In this document: piece after piece, positions 17,305 through 27,225 of the stretch | Layout of the letters: each line of letters begins with the position of its first letter | Position numbering within the stretch: position 1 is the first letter of the stretch | NCBI RefSeq assembly: GCF_030815405.1 | Contig: NZ_JAUSWX010000001.1 | Span: 2,046,001 to 2,110,000 of the forward strand | DNA: 64,000 bases | From: Agromyces albus | GTDB taxonomy: Bacteria > Actinomycetota > Actinomycetes > Actinomycetales > Microbacteriaceae | Reading direction: 5' to 3' | Notes under the pieces: model-generated | Told to the model about the DNA's origin: nothing | The model's database searches: none | The model's input: only the letters and a program-made list of their open reading frames with translations | Position numbers and translations under genes: made by a program

Positions 17305-18894
17305 TTATCGCCCGAGGAGCTTCTGGAGCGCCGCGAGCTCCTCCTCGCTCGGCGCGCCCTTCGCCCCTGCCGCTCCGGCACCCGCGCCCGCACCGAGGCC
17401 GAAGCCCGATCCGGCGGGAGCTGCCGGCCCGGCGGGCGCGCCTGAGGCGAGCGCCGCGTTCTCGGCCGCTCGCTTGGCGGGATTGCCCGAACGGGAGCCC
17501 GAAGACTTCTTGCCCTTCGGCGGCCGCTTTCCGCCGCCGGAGAAGCCCGCGCCCGGGATCGGACCCATGCCCGGGATCTGCGGCATGCCGCCTCGTGCGA
17601 CGGTCTTCATCATCTTCGCGGCCTGCTCGAAGCGGGCGACGAGCTGGTTGACGTCGGTCACGGTCATGCCGGAGCCCCTCGCGATGCGAAGCCGTCGTGA
17701 TCCGTTCAGGAGCTTCGGATTGCGCCGCTCGGCGATGGTCATCGACTGGATGATCGCCTCGGTGCGCACGATCTCGCGCTCGTCGAAGTTCTCGAGCTGC
17801 TGCTTCATGCCGCCCGCGCCGGGGAGCATGCCGAGCATCTTCTTGATCGAGCCGGCGCCGCGCAACTGCTGCATCTGGGCGAGGAAGTCTTCGAGCGTGA
17901 ACTGGTCGGTCGCGAACTTCTCGGCGACCTTCATCGCCTCTTCCTCGTCGAAGGCCTGCTGGGCCTGCTCGATGAGGGTGAGGATGTCGCCGAGGTCGAG
18001 GATGCGGCTCGCCATGCGGTCGGGGTGGAACGGCTCGAAGTCGTCGAGCGACTCGCCGGTGGACGCGAAGATGATGGGACGGCCCGTGATGGACGCGACC
18101 GAGAGCGCGGCGCCGCCGCGGGCATCGCCGTCGAGCTTCGTGAGAACGACGCCCGTGAAGTCGACGCCCTCCTGGAACGCCTTCGCGGTGTTCACGGCGT
18201 CTTGGCCGATCATCGCGTCGATGACGAAGAGCACCTCGTCGGGCTTCGTGGCGTTGCGGATGTTCGCAGCCTGCTTCATGAGCTCGGCGTCGACGCCGAG
18301 ACGACCCGCGGTGTCGATGATGACGACATCGTGGTGGCTGCGCTCGGCATGCTTCACGGCGTCTTTCGCAACCTTCACGGGATCGCCGACGCCGTTGCCG
18401 ACCTCGGGCGCGAAGACCGGGACCCCGGCCTGTCCGCCCACGACCTGCAGCTGGTTCACGGCATTCGGGCGCTGGAGGTCGGCTGCGACGAGGAGCGGCG
18501 TGTGCCCGTCTTTCACGAGCCACTTCGCGAGCTTGCCGGCGAGCGTGGTCTTACCGGTTCCCTGGAGGCCGGCGAGCATGATGACCGTCGGCGGGTTCTT
18601 CGCGAACTGCAGTCGACGCTGCTGGCCGCCGAGGATGCCGACGAGCTCTTCGTTGACGATCTGCACGACCTGTTGCGCGGGGTTCAGCGCCCGATTGACC
18701 TCATCGCCGAGCGCGCGTTCGCGCACCTTGGCCGTGAACTGCTTGACGACGTCGAACGAGACGTCGGCGTCGAACAGGGCCCTGCGGATCTCGCGCACGG
18801 TGCCGTCGACGTCGGATGCCGAGAGCTTGCCCTTGGTGCGGAGGTTCTTGAAGGTCTCTGCGAGCCGGTCAGAGAGGGTTCCGAAGGTAGCCAT
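17305..18894 (-). CDS. ffh: Signal recognition particle protein Ffh (SRP54)
   Basis: SRP GTPase that binds signal sequences and 4.5S RNA (529 aa). N domain (residues 1-95), G domain with P-loop GLQGTGKTTLAGKLA (about 107), DTAGR (about 190), TKLDGDARGG (about 245), and methionine-rich M domain (about 325-450: DFLAQMQQLRGAGSIKKMLGMLPG, SMTIAERRNPKLLNGSRRLRIARGSGMTVTDVNQL). The C-terminal about 80 residues are Gly/Ala/Pro/Lys-rich, as in many actinobacteria. It starts only 12 bp after the ROK regulator stop on the same strand, so its promoter must lie inside that gene, or it is read through from the sugar operon. Confidence 0.97.
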   Translation of the reverse strand: MATFGTLSDRLAETFKNLRTKGKLSASDVDGTVREIRRALFDADVSFDVVKQFTAKVRERALGDEVNRALNPAQQVVQIVNEELVGILGGQQRRLQFAKNPPTVIMLAGLQGTGKTTLAGKLAKWLVKDGHTPLLVAADLQRPNAVNQLQVVGGQAGVPVFAPEVGNGVGDPVKVAKDAVKHAERSHHDVVIIDTAGRLGVDAELMKQAANIRNATKPDEVLFVIDAMIGQDAVNTAKAFQEGVDFTGVVLTKLDGDARGGAALSVASITGRPIIFASTGESLDDFEPFHPDRMASRILDLGDILTLIEQAQQAFDEEEAMKVAEKFATDQFTLEDFLAQMQQLRGAGSIKKMLGMLPGAGGMKQQLENFDEREIVRTEAIIQSMTIAERRNPKLLNGSRRLRIARGSGMTVTDVNQLVARFEQAAKMMKTVARGGMPQIPGMGPIPGAGFSGGGKRPPKGKKSSGSRSGNPAKRAAENAALASGAPAGPAAPAGSGFGLGAGAGAGAAGAKGAPSEEELAALQKLLGR

Positions 18895-18906
18895 GATCCA
18901 TCGATT

Positions 18907-20136
18907 CTAAGCGAGCCGGCCGAACCCGCTCGCCGATCGGGCGACCGCTGGTCCGCGGCCGCGTTCGAAGCCTGCCGGGTCGGCGAGCACCGGTTCGAAT
19001 GCGAGCTCGGCGGCACCGATCATGAGGATGTCGCGGCCGAGCGCAGGTCGCTCGAGTCGCACCGAGGCGAGCGGTGCATCGAGCGACGTGGCCGCGAGTG
19101 CTGCCCGCACGGTGTCGGGGGCCGCATCGAGCAGGATGCCGAGGAAGCCGCCGAGCAGCACGAGCTCGGGATTCAGCACGTTCACGATGCCGCCGATCGC
19201 GACGCCGAGGTAGCCGGCCTGACGCTCGATCTCGGCGCTCAGGCCACCGCCGTCGGCGCGCACGCGACGCTCGAGCTCCGCATCGTCGACCGTTCCCAGT
19301 TCGCCGAGCTCGAGCAGCCGGCTTCGGCGCACCTCCGACTCGAGGGTGCCGGAGAGGCCGGCCGTGTCGACGTGGTCGGAGCCGCCGACCCGCAAGTGCC
19401 CGAACTCCCCCGCGTACCCGTCGAGACCGCCGAGCAGACGATCGCCGGCCATGATGCCGCCGCCGATGCCGCTCGCGCCGCCGTTCATGTACACGAGCTC
19501 GCCGATGCCGCGCCCGGCGCCGAAGAGCCGCTCGGCGAGCGCGCCGAGGCTCGCGTCGTTGGCCGAGTAGGCGGGCAGCGACGTGGCGGCGGCGAGCTCG
19601 GCGGCGAGCGGAGCGTCACGCCAGCCGAGGTGAGGGGCGTGCCGCACGAGTCCGTCGGAGGCCCGCACGAGCCCCGGCACCGCGACGCCGATGCCGGCGA
19701 CCGTTGCGCCGCCGCCGGCAGGGACCTCGGCCGCCGACCATTCAGCGAGCCGGCCCGCGACGAGTGCCACGACGGAGTCGACCGACGGCACCTCGCGTTG
19801 CAGGTGGCGTTCCCTGCGGAGGATCTCACCGCCGAGTCCGACGAGCGCGAGCTCGACGGCGTCGACCTCGGGGTTGAGCGCGAGCACGGCGACATCCGGC
19901 CGGGGCGCCACGACGGGCGACGGCCGGCCAACCTGCTTCGTCGACTCGGGCTCGGTCTCGGCGACGAGCCCGAGTTCGACGAGCTCGGCCACGAGCGCGG
20001 CGATCGTTGAGCGGTTGAGGCCCGTCGCCCGGGTCAGCTGCGAGCGCGCGGACCCGCGGTCGTGGTGCACGAGGCGCAGCACGGTGGCGAGGTTGTGCCG
20101 CCGCACGTGGTCGAGGTTGTTGCCCCGTGCACTCAT
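18907..20136 (-). CDS. ROK-family transcriptional regulator (XylR/NagC-like), zinc cysteines missing
   Basis: A 409-aa repressor-type ROK protein. N-terminal winged helix (SQLTRATGLNRSTIAALVAELVELGLV, about residues 30-58), then the sugar-kinase-like body (VAGIGVAVPGLV, about 145; GGASGIGGGIMAGDRLLGGLDGYAGEFGHLRV, about 215-245). In most ROK proteins the GxxGH motif is followed by a zinc-binding CxCGxxGC(L/W)E; here the segment reads GGSDHVDTAGLSGTLE with no cysteine. The gene is the last of the operon SBP-permeases-GH31-GH1 (2-bp gap to GH1), so it probably senses a sugar released by that pathway; xylA/xylB control is a possibility. Confidence 0.88.
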   Translation of the reverse strand: MSARGNNLDHVRRHNLATVLRLVHHDRGSARSQLTRATGLNRSTIAALVAELVELGLVAETEPESTKQVGRPSPVVAPRPDVAVLALNPEVDAVELALVGLGGEILRRERHLQREVPSVDSVVALVAGRLAEWSAAEVPAGGGATVAGIGVAVPGLVRASDGLVRHAPHLGWRDAPLAAELAAATSLPAYSANDASLGALAERLFGAGRGIGELVYMNGGASGIGGGIMAGDRLLGGLDGYAGEFGHLRVGGSDHVDTAGLSGTLESEVRRSRLLELGELGTVDDAELERRVRADGGGLSAEIERQAGYLGVAIGGIVNVLNPELVLLGGFLGILLDAAPDTVRAALAATSLDAPLASVRLERPALGRDILMIGAAELAFEPVLADPAGFERGRGPAVARSASGFGRLA

Positions 20137-20138
20137 GG

Positions 20139-21572
20139 TCACTCCGGAATCGTGCGCGTGCGGATGAGCTCGGCGTACCAGTGCGCGCTCGCCTTGGGAA
20201 GCCGCTCGAGGGTGTCGTAGTCGACCCGCACGATGCCGAACCGCTTCGAGTAGCCGTAGCCCCACTCGAAGTTGTCCATGAGCGACCACACCTGGTAGCC
20301 CCGCAGGTCGACTCCGCGCTGGATCACCCGGTGCGCAGCCGTGAAGTGCCGGCGCAGGTAGTCGATACGGTCGTCGTCCTGCACGACCGGCCCATCGGGG
20401 CCCTCGGTCACGACGTCGTCGAAGGCGGCGCCGTTCTCGGTGACCATGAGCGGCAGCGACGCGTAGGTCTCGTGCAGCGAGACGAGGAGGTCTTCGAGGC
20501 CCGAGGGGTCGATGTTCCAGCCCATCGCGGTGTAGGGCCCCGGTTGCACGAGGAACTCCACCTCGCCGGATCCGGGCCACGTGGTGCCGCCCACGTCCTT
20601 GTGCCCGTCGGCGTTCGCCTTCGGCGACGTGCCGTCCCACATCTGCACGGTGACCGTCGAGTAGTAGTTCACGCCGAGCAGGTCGATGGGCTGGGCGATG
20701 AGCTCAGTGTCGCCTGGGCGCACGAAGGACCAGTCGGTCACGTCGGCGGTGTCGGCGATGACGTCGGCCGGATAGCCGTCGCCGAGGAGCGGTCCGAGGA
20801 ACACCCGGTTGGCGAGCCCGTCGATGCGGCGTGCCGCCTCGGCGCCCGTCGGGCCCGACGGACGGACGACGTGGAGGTTCAGCGTGATCGAGTACCCGGG
20901 GTCGTTCGTGACGACCTCGCGCAGCGCAGCCACCGCGAGTCCGTGCGCGAGGTTCAGGTGATGCACGGCGGCGAGCGCCTTGGCACCATCGGTGAGCCCG
21001 GGGGCGTGCGCACCCGAGCCGTAGCCGAGGTACGCGCTGCACCACGGCTCGTTGAGCGTCGTCCACACGGTGACCCGGTCGCCGAGGCGTTCGCCGACGA
21101 GGCGCGCGTACTCGGCGAACGCCTCGGACGTGGCACGATTCGTCCAGCCGCCCTCGTCTTCGAGGGCCTGCGGCAGGTCCCAGTGATACAGCGTGGCGAT
21201 GGGACGGATGCCGCGGGCGATGAGCCCGTCGACGAGGCGCTCGTAGAACGCGAGCCCCGCCTCGTTCGCCGGCCCGCGGCCCGTCGGCTGGATCCGCGGC
21301 CAGGCGATCGAGAACCGGTACGCCTCGAGCCCCAGGTCGCTCATGAGGTCGAGGTCGGACTCGAGACGGTGGTAGTGGTCGTCGGCGACGTCGCCGGTGT
21401 CGCCGTTCCAGATCTTGCCGGGAGTGTGGCTGAACGTGTCCCAGATCGAGGGCCCGCGACCGTCTTCGTCGACCGCCCCCTCGATCTGGTATGCCGCCGT
21501 CGCCGACCCGAACACGAACGTGTCGGGGAAGACGAGGCCTGCGTCGCGGTAGTCCGCGTTGCCCGTGGTCAT
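20139..21572 (-). CDS. GH1 beta-glucosidase
   Basis: A 477-aa family 1 retaining glycosidase. Acid/base Glu175 in WTTLNEPW and nucleophile Glu379 in [10 protein letters not shown] are both present; the N-terminal [13 protein letters not shown] and the C-terminal [19 protein letters not shown] motifs are typical. There is no signal peptide, so it acts in the cytoplasm on imported oligosaccharides; likely exo-beta-glucosidase, with beta-galactosidase or beta-xylosidase side activity possible. The ATG overlaps the GH31 stop (ATGA). In the xyloglucan hypothesis it would remove backbone glucose after the alpha-xylosidase exposes it. Confidence 0.93.
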   Translation of the reverse strand: MTTGNADYRDAGLVFPDTFVFGSATAAYQIEGAVDEDGRGPSIWDTFSHTPGKIWNGDTGDVADDHYHRLESDLDLMSDLGLEAYRFSIAWPRIQPTGRGPANEAGLAFYERLVDGLIARGIRPIATLYHWDLPQALEDEGGWTNRATSEAFAEYARLVGERLGDRVTVWTTLNEPWCSAYLGYGSGAHAPGLTDGAKALAAVHHLNLAHGLAVAALREVVTNDPGYSITLNLHVVRPSGPTGAEAARRIDGLANRVFLGPLLGDGYPADVIADTADVTDWSFVRPGDTELIAQPIDLLGVNYYSTVTVQMWDGTSPKANADGHKDVGGTTWPGSGEVEFLVQPGPYTAMGWNIDPSGLEDLLVSLHETYASLPLMVTENGAAFDDVVTEGPDGPVVQDDDRIDYLRRHFTAAHRVIQRGVDLRGYQVWSLMDNFEWGYGYSKRFGIVRVDYDTLERLPKASAHWYAELIRTRTIPE

Positions 21573-23890
21573 CTCTGCAACTCCACTTCACCGTCGACCG
21601 ACTCGATCTCGCCGGGCGTCCCGATCACCTTAGCGACGAAGTCGCGGCCGTCGAGCGAGCGCAGTCGCACCCGATCGCCGCGTCGTTCCGCCTCGAACGC
21701 GATCAGGGTTCCATCGGGCTCGACGACCTGCACGGATTCGACGCCGTCGACTCCGCCCGGCGCGACGGCGAGCGTGAGCCCGGTGCCATAGGCGTAGTCG
21801 GGCCGATCGCGGCGCGCCCCGAGCGGCAGCACGGCACCCCCACGCACGTAGAGCGGCAGCGAGTCGAACCCGTGCTGTTCGCGGCGCCAGCAGCCACCCT
21901 CGACGACCTCGCCGCTGAGGAGTGACGTCCACGTACCGGCCGGCAGGTAGACGTCGACCTCGCCGTGCTCCGAGAACACGGGGGCGACGAGCAGGTCGGG
22001 GCCGAGCAGGTACTGCCGGTCGAGGTAGGCGGCACCGGGGTCGTCGGGGAACGCGAGCTGCATCGGCCGCATCACGGGGATCCCCCGCTCGTGGGCTTCG
22101 ATCCCAGCCCGGTAGAGGTAGGGCATGAGCGACATCTTGAGCTCGGTGAACCCGCGGGCCACGTCGACGGCCTCGTCGTCGAACGACCACGGCACCCGAT
22201 AGCTCGTCGAGCCGTGCAGCCGCGAGTGGCTCGAGAGCAACCCGAACGCGAGCCAGCGCTTGAACACCGCGGCATCCGGGGTCCCCTCGAATCCGCCGAT
22301 GTCATGGCTCCAGAACCCGAAGCCCGACATCGCGAGCGAGAGGCCGCCGCGAAGGCTCTCGGCCATCGACACGAAGCTCGACGAGTTGTCGCCGCCCCAG
22401 TGCACCGGCATCCGCTGTCCGCCCGTCGTCGCCGACCGCGCGAAGACCACCGCCTCGCCCTCGCCGCGCTCTTCCTCGAGCACCGCGAACACCGCCTCGT
22501 TGTAGCGCTGCGTGTAGAGGTTGTGCATCGTCTCGGGGTCGGAGCCGTCGTGCCAGACGACGTCGATCGGGATGCGCTCGCCGAAATCGGTCTTCAGGGC
22601 GTCGACGCCCTGGCGCAGCAGCCCGCGGAGCTGCTCCTGGAACCACGCCGTCGCGTCGGGGTTCGTGAAGTCGACGAGCGCCATGCCGGCCTGCCAGAGG
22701 TCCCACTGCCAGACGCTGCCGTCGGGACGGCGCACGAGGTAGCCGGCGTCGCGGGCGACGTCGAAGAGCGCCGAACGTTGGGCGATGTAGGGGTTGATCC
22801 ACGCGCTGACCTTGAGCCCGCGATCGCGGAGGCGGGCGAGCATGCCCTCGGGGTCGGGGAAGGTGCGCGGATCCCACTCGAGGTCGGTCCAGTTGAACTC
22901 GCGCATCCAGAAGCAGTCGAAGTGGAAGACCGAGAAGGGCAGGTCGCGCTCGCGCATCCCGTCGACGAACGACGCGACGGTCTCCTCGTCGTAGTCGGTC
23001 GTGAACGACGTCGAGAGCCACAGCCCGTACGACCACGCGGGCACGCGAGCGGGGCGCCCGGTGAGCGCGGTGTAGCGCTCGAGCACCTCGACCGGGGTGG
23101 GGCCGGCGATGACGAAGTACTCGAGCGACTCCCCCGCCGTCGAGAACTGCACTCGCTCGACGGCCTCGGAGCCGACCTCGAACGAGACATGCTCGGGGTG
23201 GTTCACGAGCACGCCGTAGCCGCGGTTCGAGAGGTAGAACGGCACGTTCTTGTAGGCCTGCTCGCTCGAAGTGCCGCCATCGGCGTTCCAGATGTCGATG
23301 GTCTGGCCGTTCTTCACGATCGGGCCGAAGCGCTCGCCGAGGCCGTAGACGAGCTCGCCGACGCCGAGGTCGAGCTGCTCGTGCACGTAGTGCGCGGCGG
23401 TGGCCAGTCCCGTCGTCGAGATGCCCGTGACGCCCGTGGGCTCCGCCATGACCGGCGCGCCTGCGCCGAGGCTCATGTATCCGACGGCCTTCGGCCCGCT
23501 CGCAGTGAGCAGGCGGCCCTCATGGGAGAATTCCAGGCGCCACGGATGCCCCGCGCTGACGCGTGCCGTGAGACCGCCGGTCGTGAGCGTGCCGCCTGCG
23601 GCATCCGTCTCCGCCGTACCGGTTCCCTCGACGGCGCCGGGCAGGTCGAAGCCCGGCGAGGACTTGCCGCCGCGGTGATGCTCGATGCGCACGCCCACGA
23701 CGCCCTCGAGCGGCGAGGAGAGCGTGACGGTGAGCACCGGACGGTTCAGGACGTCGCCACGCTTCTCGATGACCTTGGTGGGCGCGGTGACCACCAGCCG
23801 GTCGCCGCGTGCATCGAGGTCGTACGCCTCTTGAGCGTAGAGCGCGGTGACGCCGGGGCGAACTTGCCAGAACCCGTCGGTGAACTTCAT
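21569..23890 (-). CDS. GH31 alpha-xylosidase (YicI-like)
   Basis: A 773-aa family 31 enzyme closest in motifs to E. coli YicI. The nucleophile Asp435 lies in [11 protein letters not shown], the KTDFGE form seen in alpha-xylosidases (alpha-glucosidases usually read WxDMNE). The acid/base is Asp501 (HWGGDNSSS). Also seen: [19 protein letters not shown] (about 323-340) and [12 protein letters not shown]. Domains: N-terminal beta-sandwich (1-280), TIM barrel (285-620), C-terminal beta-domains. No signal peptide. YicI releases xylose from isoprimeverose-type ends. Its start overlaps the permease stop by one base (TAATG). Confidence 0.93.
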   Translation of the reverse strand: MKFTDGFWQVRPGVTALYAQEAYDLDARGDRLVVTAPTKVIEKRGDVLNRPVLTVTLSSPLEGVVGVRIEHHRGGKSSPGFDLPGAVEGTGTAETDAAGGTLTTGGLTARVSAGHPWRLEFSHEGRLLTASGPKAVGYMSLGAGAPVMAEPTGVTGISTTGLATAAHYVHEQLDLGVGELVYGLGERFGPIVKNGQTIDIWNADGGTSSEQAYKNVPFYLSNRGYGVLVNHPEHVSFEVGSEAVERVQFSTAGESLEYFVIAGPTPVEVLERYTALTGRPARVPAWSYGLWLSTSFTTDYDEETVASFVDGMRERDLPFSVFHFDCFWMREFNWTDLEWDPRTFPDPEGMLARLRDRGLKVSAWINPYIAQRSALFDVARDAGYLVRRPDGSVWQWDLWQAGMALVDFTNPDATAWFQEQLRGLLRQGVDALKTDFGERIPIDVVWHDGSDPETMHNLYTQRYNEAVFAVLEEERGEGEAVVFARSATTGGQRMPVHWGGDNSSSFVSMAESLRGGLSLAMSGFGFWSHDIGGFEGTPDAAVFKRWLAFGLLSSHSRLHGSTSYRVPWSFDDEAVDVARGFTELKMSLMPYLYRAGIEAHERGIPVMRPMQLAFPDDPGAAYLDRQYLLGPDLLVAPVFSEHGEVDVYLPAGTWTSLLSGEVVEGGCWRREQHGFDSLPLYVRGGAVLPLGARRDRPDYAYGTGLTLAVAPGGVDGVESVQVVEPDGTLIAFEAERRGDRVRLRSLDGRDFVAKVIGTPGEIESVDGEVELQR

Positions 23891-24783
23891 TACTTGACTG
23901 CTCCTGCCGTGATGCCCCTGGTGAGAGTGCGTTGGAAGATGAGGAAGAAGATGAGGGTGGGCACGAGGCCGAGCAGTGCCGAGGCGCTCGTCGTGGTGAC
24001 GTCCATGAGCCGATCGCCCTGCAGCACGCTGATCGCCACTGGCACCGTCTGGTTCTCGTTGCTCACGAGGAAGGTGAGCGGGATCAGGAACTCGTTCCAC
24101 GTCCAGATGAAGAAGAAGATGAGCAGCACGCTGATCGTCGGACGGGAGATCGGCACGATCACCTGCCAGAGGATGCGCCAGCGCCCGGCGCCGTCGATCG
24201 CGGCCGCCTCGAGCACCGACTTCGGGAACGTCCCGTACACCGCGGAGAGCAGGTAGGTGCCGAACGCGCTCTGGATGACCGTGAAGATGATGATGACCGC
24301 CCAGACGTTGTTGTACAGGCCGACCTGCTTGAACATGTAGTACAGCGGGTAGAGCAGCGCCTCCTGCGGCAGCATGTTCGCGAGCAGGAAGAGCCCGATG
24401 ACCCACGTGCGCCCGCGCACTCGCCCGATGCCGATCGCGAAGGCGTTCAGCACGCTCACGACGACGGCGAACACCGAGACGAGGCCCGAGATCAGCACGC
24501 TGTTCCAAAGCTTCTGGGGGAAGTCGACGCGCTCCCAGAACGCCACGATGCCGTCGAGGTAGATCTCGGCCGGCAGCTGCAGCGGCCCGCCGCTCGAATA
24601 GTCGGAGGGCGACTTGAACGAGTTGATGAGGATGAGCAGGAACGGGAAGGCGATGACGATCGCGACGAGCACCGCCCCGAGGAGCAGCACCCACTCGGTC
24701 ACGGTGTGCGGCCGGCGGCGCCGCTTCGGCACCACCCGGTTCGCGTTGTCGGGCCGCTGGCCGGAGGTCGAGGTGGCGGTCAC
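23890..24783 (-). CDS. Sugar ABC transporter permease, MalG type (CUT1)
   Basis: A 297-aa inner-membrane permease with six predicted membrane segments, the first at about residues 30-52. The EAA loop facing the ATPase is VLEAAAIDGAGRWRILWQVIVPISRP (about 190-215). The GTG start at 24783 overlaps the stop of the MalF-type gene (GTGA). It works with the permease and binding protein upstream; no ATP-binding subunit is encoded nearby, so a shared MsiK-type ATPase is presumed. It ends RGITAGAVK, the standard C-terminus of the group. Confidence 0.93.
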   Translation of the reverse strand: MTATSTSGQRPDNANRVVPKRRRRPHTVTEWVLLLGAVLVAIVIAFPFLLILINSFKSPSDYSSGGPLQLPAEIYLDGIVAFWERVDFPQKLWNSVLISGLVSVFAVVVSVLNAFAIGIGRVRGRTWVIGLFLLANMLPQEALLYPLYYMFKQVGLYNNVWAVIIIFTVIQSAFGTYLLSAVYGTFPKSVLEAAAIDGAGRWRILWQVIVPISRPTISVLLIFFFIWTWNEFLIPLTFLVSNENQTVPVAISVLQGDRLMDVTTTSASALLGLVPTLIFFLIFQRTLTRGITAGAVK

Positions 24784-25760
24784 GATGCCGACTCCTTCCG
24801 CTCGGAGGAGAGCTGGAACCTGATGAAGACGAAGGCGACGACACCGATCACGATCGTGAGGGCGGTGGCGATGGTCGCGCCGTAGCCGACCTGTTGCGCC
24901 TGGAAGAACTCGCTGTACGCGTAGTACGCGGGCACGATCGTCGAGTCGCCGGGCCCACCACGCGTGAGCACGTAGATCGGACCGAAGACCTTCAGCGCCG
25001 CGATCGTGCAGGTGAGGGTCACGACGAAGATCTCGGGACGGATGATGCTGAGGGTGATCGCGCCGAACCGCTGGAACCAGTTCGCGCCGTCGAGTTCGGC
25101 GGCTTCGTAGAGTTCGGGGTCCACTCGCTGGAGCGCCGCCATGAAGACGACGATCGGATACCCGAGCTGCACCCACACGAGCACGACCATGATGCTCGCG
25201 AGCGCCGTGTCGGGATTGCCGAGCCAGTTCTGGGCGAGGAAGCCGAGCCCGACCGCCTCGAGGATCTGGTTGAGTGCGCCGTCGCCGGGCCGCAGCACCC
25301 AGCCGATGACGATGCCCGCGATGACGACCGGCAGGATCTGGGGCAGGTAGTAGGTGGCTCGGAGGAAGCTCGCCAGTCGGCCGCTGAAGCGACGCCCGAT
25401 GAGGTCGAAGAGGAGGGCGGCGAGCACGAGGCCGACCACGGTGGGCAGCACGACCATCGCGACGATCATCGCGACGGAGTTGCGGAACGATGCCCAGAAG
25501 GTCTGGTCGCCGAACAGCTCGACCCAGTTCTCGAGGCCGATGAACTCGGGCGGGCGGATGCCGCGCCACTCCGTGAAGCTGAGGTACACGTTCCAGCCGA
25601 GCGGGATCAGCACGATCACGGTGACGAGCACGAGTCCGGGCACGAGGTAGAGCCAGTACCCGAGGCTCGCGCGGTCACCGCGATGCGGGATGAGCGGTTC
25701 CTCGGCGGCTCGCGCCGGTGCGCGCGTGCGCGGCGCTCGGATGAGCGGGATGGTTGCCAC
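24780..25760 (-). CDS. Sugar ABC transporter permease, MalF type (CUT1)
   Basis: A 326-aa permease with six membrane helices (first at about residues 35-58) and the cytoplasmic EAA motif YEAAELDGANWFQRFGAITLSIIRP (about 220-245). The GTG at 25760 is chosen because AAAGGAG lies 7 nt before it. It pairs with the MalG-type permease just downstream. The strong hairpin 30 bp upstream separates it from the binding-protein gene. Confidence 0.93.
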   Translation of the reverse strand: MATIPLIRAPRTRAPARAAEEPLIPHRGDRASLGYWLYLVPGLVLVTVIVLIPLGWNVYLSFTEWRGIRPPEFIGLENWVELFGDQTFWASFRNSVAMIVAMVVLPTVVGLVLAALLFDLIGRRFSGRLASFLRATYYLPQILPVVIAGIVIGWVLRPGDGALNQILEAVGLGFLAQNWLGNPDTALASIMVVLVWVQLGYPIVVFMAALQRVDPELYEAAELDGANWFQRFGAITLSIIRPEIFVVTLTCTIAALKVFGPIYVLTRGGPGDSTIVPAYYAYSEFFQAQQVGYGATIATALTIVIGVVAFVFIRFQLSSERKESAS

Positions 25761-25790
25761 GGGAGTTCTCCTTTCGGGCGGGCGCGGAGG

Positions 25791-25823
25791 CTGCCCGGCC
25801 GGTCGAGCCGACCGGCCGGGCAG
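25791..25823 (-). promoter_or_regulatory. Intercistronic hairpin between binding-protein and permease genes
   Basis: A perfect 15-bp stem (CTGCCCGGCCGGTCG / its complement) with a 3-nt AGC loop lies between the binding-protein stop and the MalF-type start, and there is no U-run. In sugar ABC operons such elements typically stabilise or partly terminate the message so that binding protein exceeds permease. Confidence 0.7.
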
Positions 25824-25828
25824 GAGGG

Positions 25829-27118
25829 TCACTCGCGGAAGTCCGCGACGTACCCGTCGTACTCCTCGCCGAGGCTCGTGAGCACGTCGTCGGGCGACTT
25901 CGTGCCGTTCACGAGCTCCTGGAGCTCGGCGACGATCGTGTCGTAGAAGGTCGGCGTGGGCCAGTCGGGGTAGAACGACAGGCCGTCGCGCTCGTTGATC
26001 GTGTTGAACTGCTCGATGAGCTCCTTGCTCTTCTCGTCGGTGATGTCCTCGATGTCGGCTGCGACCGGCAGGCCGCCGTTGTTGCCGAGGATCGCCTGGA
26101 TCTCGGGCCGCATCGTGATCTCGATGAACTCGTAGGCGAGCTCGGGGTTCTTCGCGTTCGTCGGCACGACCCACATGTTGCCCGCGGAGCCGAGGTTCAG
26201 CTGCGACTCGGGGAACTCGAAGATGCCCCACTCGAAGCCGTCGATCTCCTCCTGGAATCGGCCGTACCACCAGCTGCCCGACACGAACATCGGCGCTTCG
26301 CCGCTGATGAACGAGACACCGGCGTCCTCGGCCTTCAGGCCCGTGATGTCCTTGGAGATGTAGCCCGCGTCGACCCAGTCGACGAGGGTCTGCGTCGCCT
26401 CGGTGAGCTCGGGTCCGTGCCAGTCGACCTCGCCCTTGTAGAGCTGGTAGTCGTCGACGAACGACCGGTCGGCCTTGCTCAGGGCGAGCTGGTACCAGAG
26501 CTGGCCGAGCGGGTACTCGAGCGCGGCCTCGGCGAGCGGCGTGGTGCCGGCATCCTTGAAGGTCTGCATCGCGGCCACGAATTCGTCGTAGGTCGTCGGA
26601 ACCTCGACGCCGGCGGCGGTGAATGCGTCCTTGTTGTAGTAGACGGTCACGAACTCGCCGTAGTTCGGCACGCCGTACCAGGGGCCCGAGCCCATGATGC
26701 CGTCTTCGTCATAGCGTGCGGTGGTCTGCAGCGCGGGGGCGAGCTTGTCGTCCCATCCGTGCTCCTCGACCGCATCGGTGATGTCGGTGAGCAGGCCCTG
26801 GCTCGCGAGCAGCCCGGCGGTGCCGTTGCCCTTCGCGTACTCGAGGATGTCGGGTGCCTCGTCGGAGTTCAGCACCTGGCTCGCGGTCGAGCGGATCTGC
26901 TCGAATCCCTTCGCCTCGAACTCGACGGTGGCGCCGGTCTCCTCCTCGAAGACCTTGATCGCCTCGTCCCAGGCCTTGCCCATCGCGCTGTCTTCACCTT
27001 CGAAGTGCCAGAGGGTCAGCGTGTTGTCGTCTGCAGTGTCGCCGCCGCCCGCGCATCCCGAGAGGACGAGCGCGCTCGCGGCGATGACCGCCGCGAATGC
27101 CGTGGTCGTTTTCTTCAT
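25829..27118 (-). CDS. Extracellular sugar-binding lipoprotein of an ABC importer
   Basis: A 429-aa family 1 extracellular solute-binding protein. Lipoprotein signal: MKKTTTAFAAVIAASALVLSGC (lipobox LSGC, Cys22), then mature start AGGGDTADDNTLTLWHFEGEDSAMGKAWDEAIKVFEEETGATVEFEAKGFEQIRS. The body has the usual aromatic-rich binding region (GSGPWYGVPNYGEFVTVYYNK; FVSGSWWYGRFQEEIDGFEWGIFEFP). It is the first gene of the operon running to the ROK gene; AAGGAGGT precedes the ATG, and a LacI-type operator lies at 27181-27194. Linkage to alpha-xylosidase suggests a xylosylated glucoside as ligand. Confidence 0.92.
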   Translation of the reverse strand: MKKTTTAFAAVIAASALVLSGCAGGGDTADDNTLTLWHFEGEDSAMGKAWDEAIKVFEEETGATVEFEAKGFEQIRSTASQVLNSDEAPDILEYAKGNGTAGLLASQGLLTDITDAVEEHGWDDKLAPALQTTARYDEDGIMGSGPWYGVPNYGEFVTVYYNKDAFTAAGVEVPTTYDEFVAAMQTFKDAGTTPLAEAALEYPLGQLWYQLALSKADRSFVDDYQLYKGEVDWHGPELTEATQTLVDWVDAGYISKDITGLKAEDAGVSFISGEAPMFVSGSWWYGRFQEEIDGFEWGIFEFPESQLNLGSAGNMWVVPTNAKNPELAYEFIEITMRPEIQAILGNNGGLPVAADIEDITDEKSKELIEQFNTINERDGLSFYPDWPTPTFYDTIVAELQELVNGTKSPDDVLTSLGEEYDGYVADFRE

Positions 27119-27180
27119 TTCTGCTACCTCCTTGTAGTGCCGCGGGTGCGGCTATTGATGCATTTCGTGTTGCTGGGTTC

Positions 27181-27194
27181 TCGAAGCGCTTCGA
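27181..27194. promoter_or_regulatory. LacI-type operator TCGAAGCGCTTCGA
   Basis: A perfect 14-bp palindrome in the 107-bp gap between lacI (27226) and the binding-protein gene (27118), 63 bp before the latter. The same word recurs at 28492, and close variants occur at 28300, 32588, 36668 and 40846. Confidence 0.85.
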
Positions 27195-27225
27195 TGCTGT
27201 TGGGTGCTTCGGGTTTCGGGGGCCG

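Noticed and set aside
18907..20136. Glucokinase or other ROK kinase instead of a regulator
   Set aside because: A clear N-terminal winged helix precedes the ROK domain, and the length is that of the regulators.
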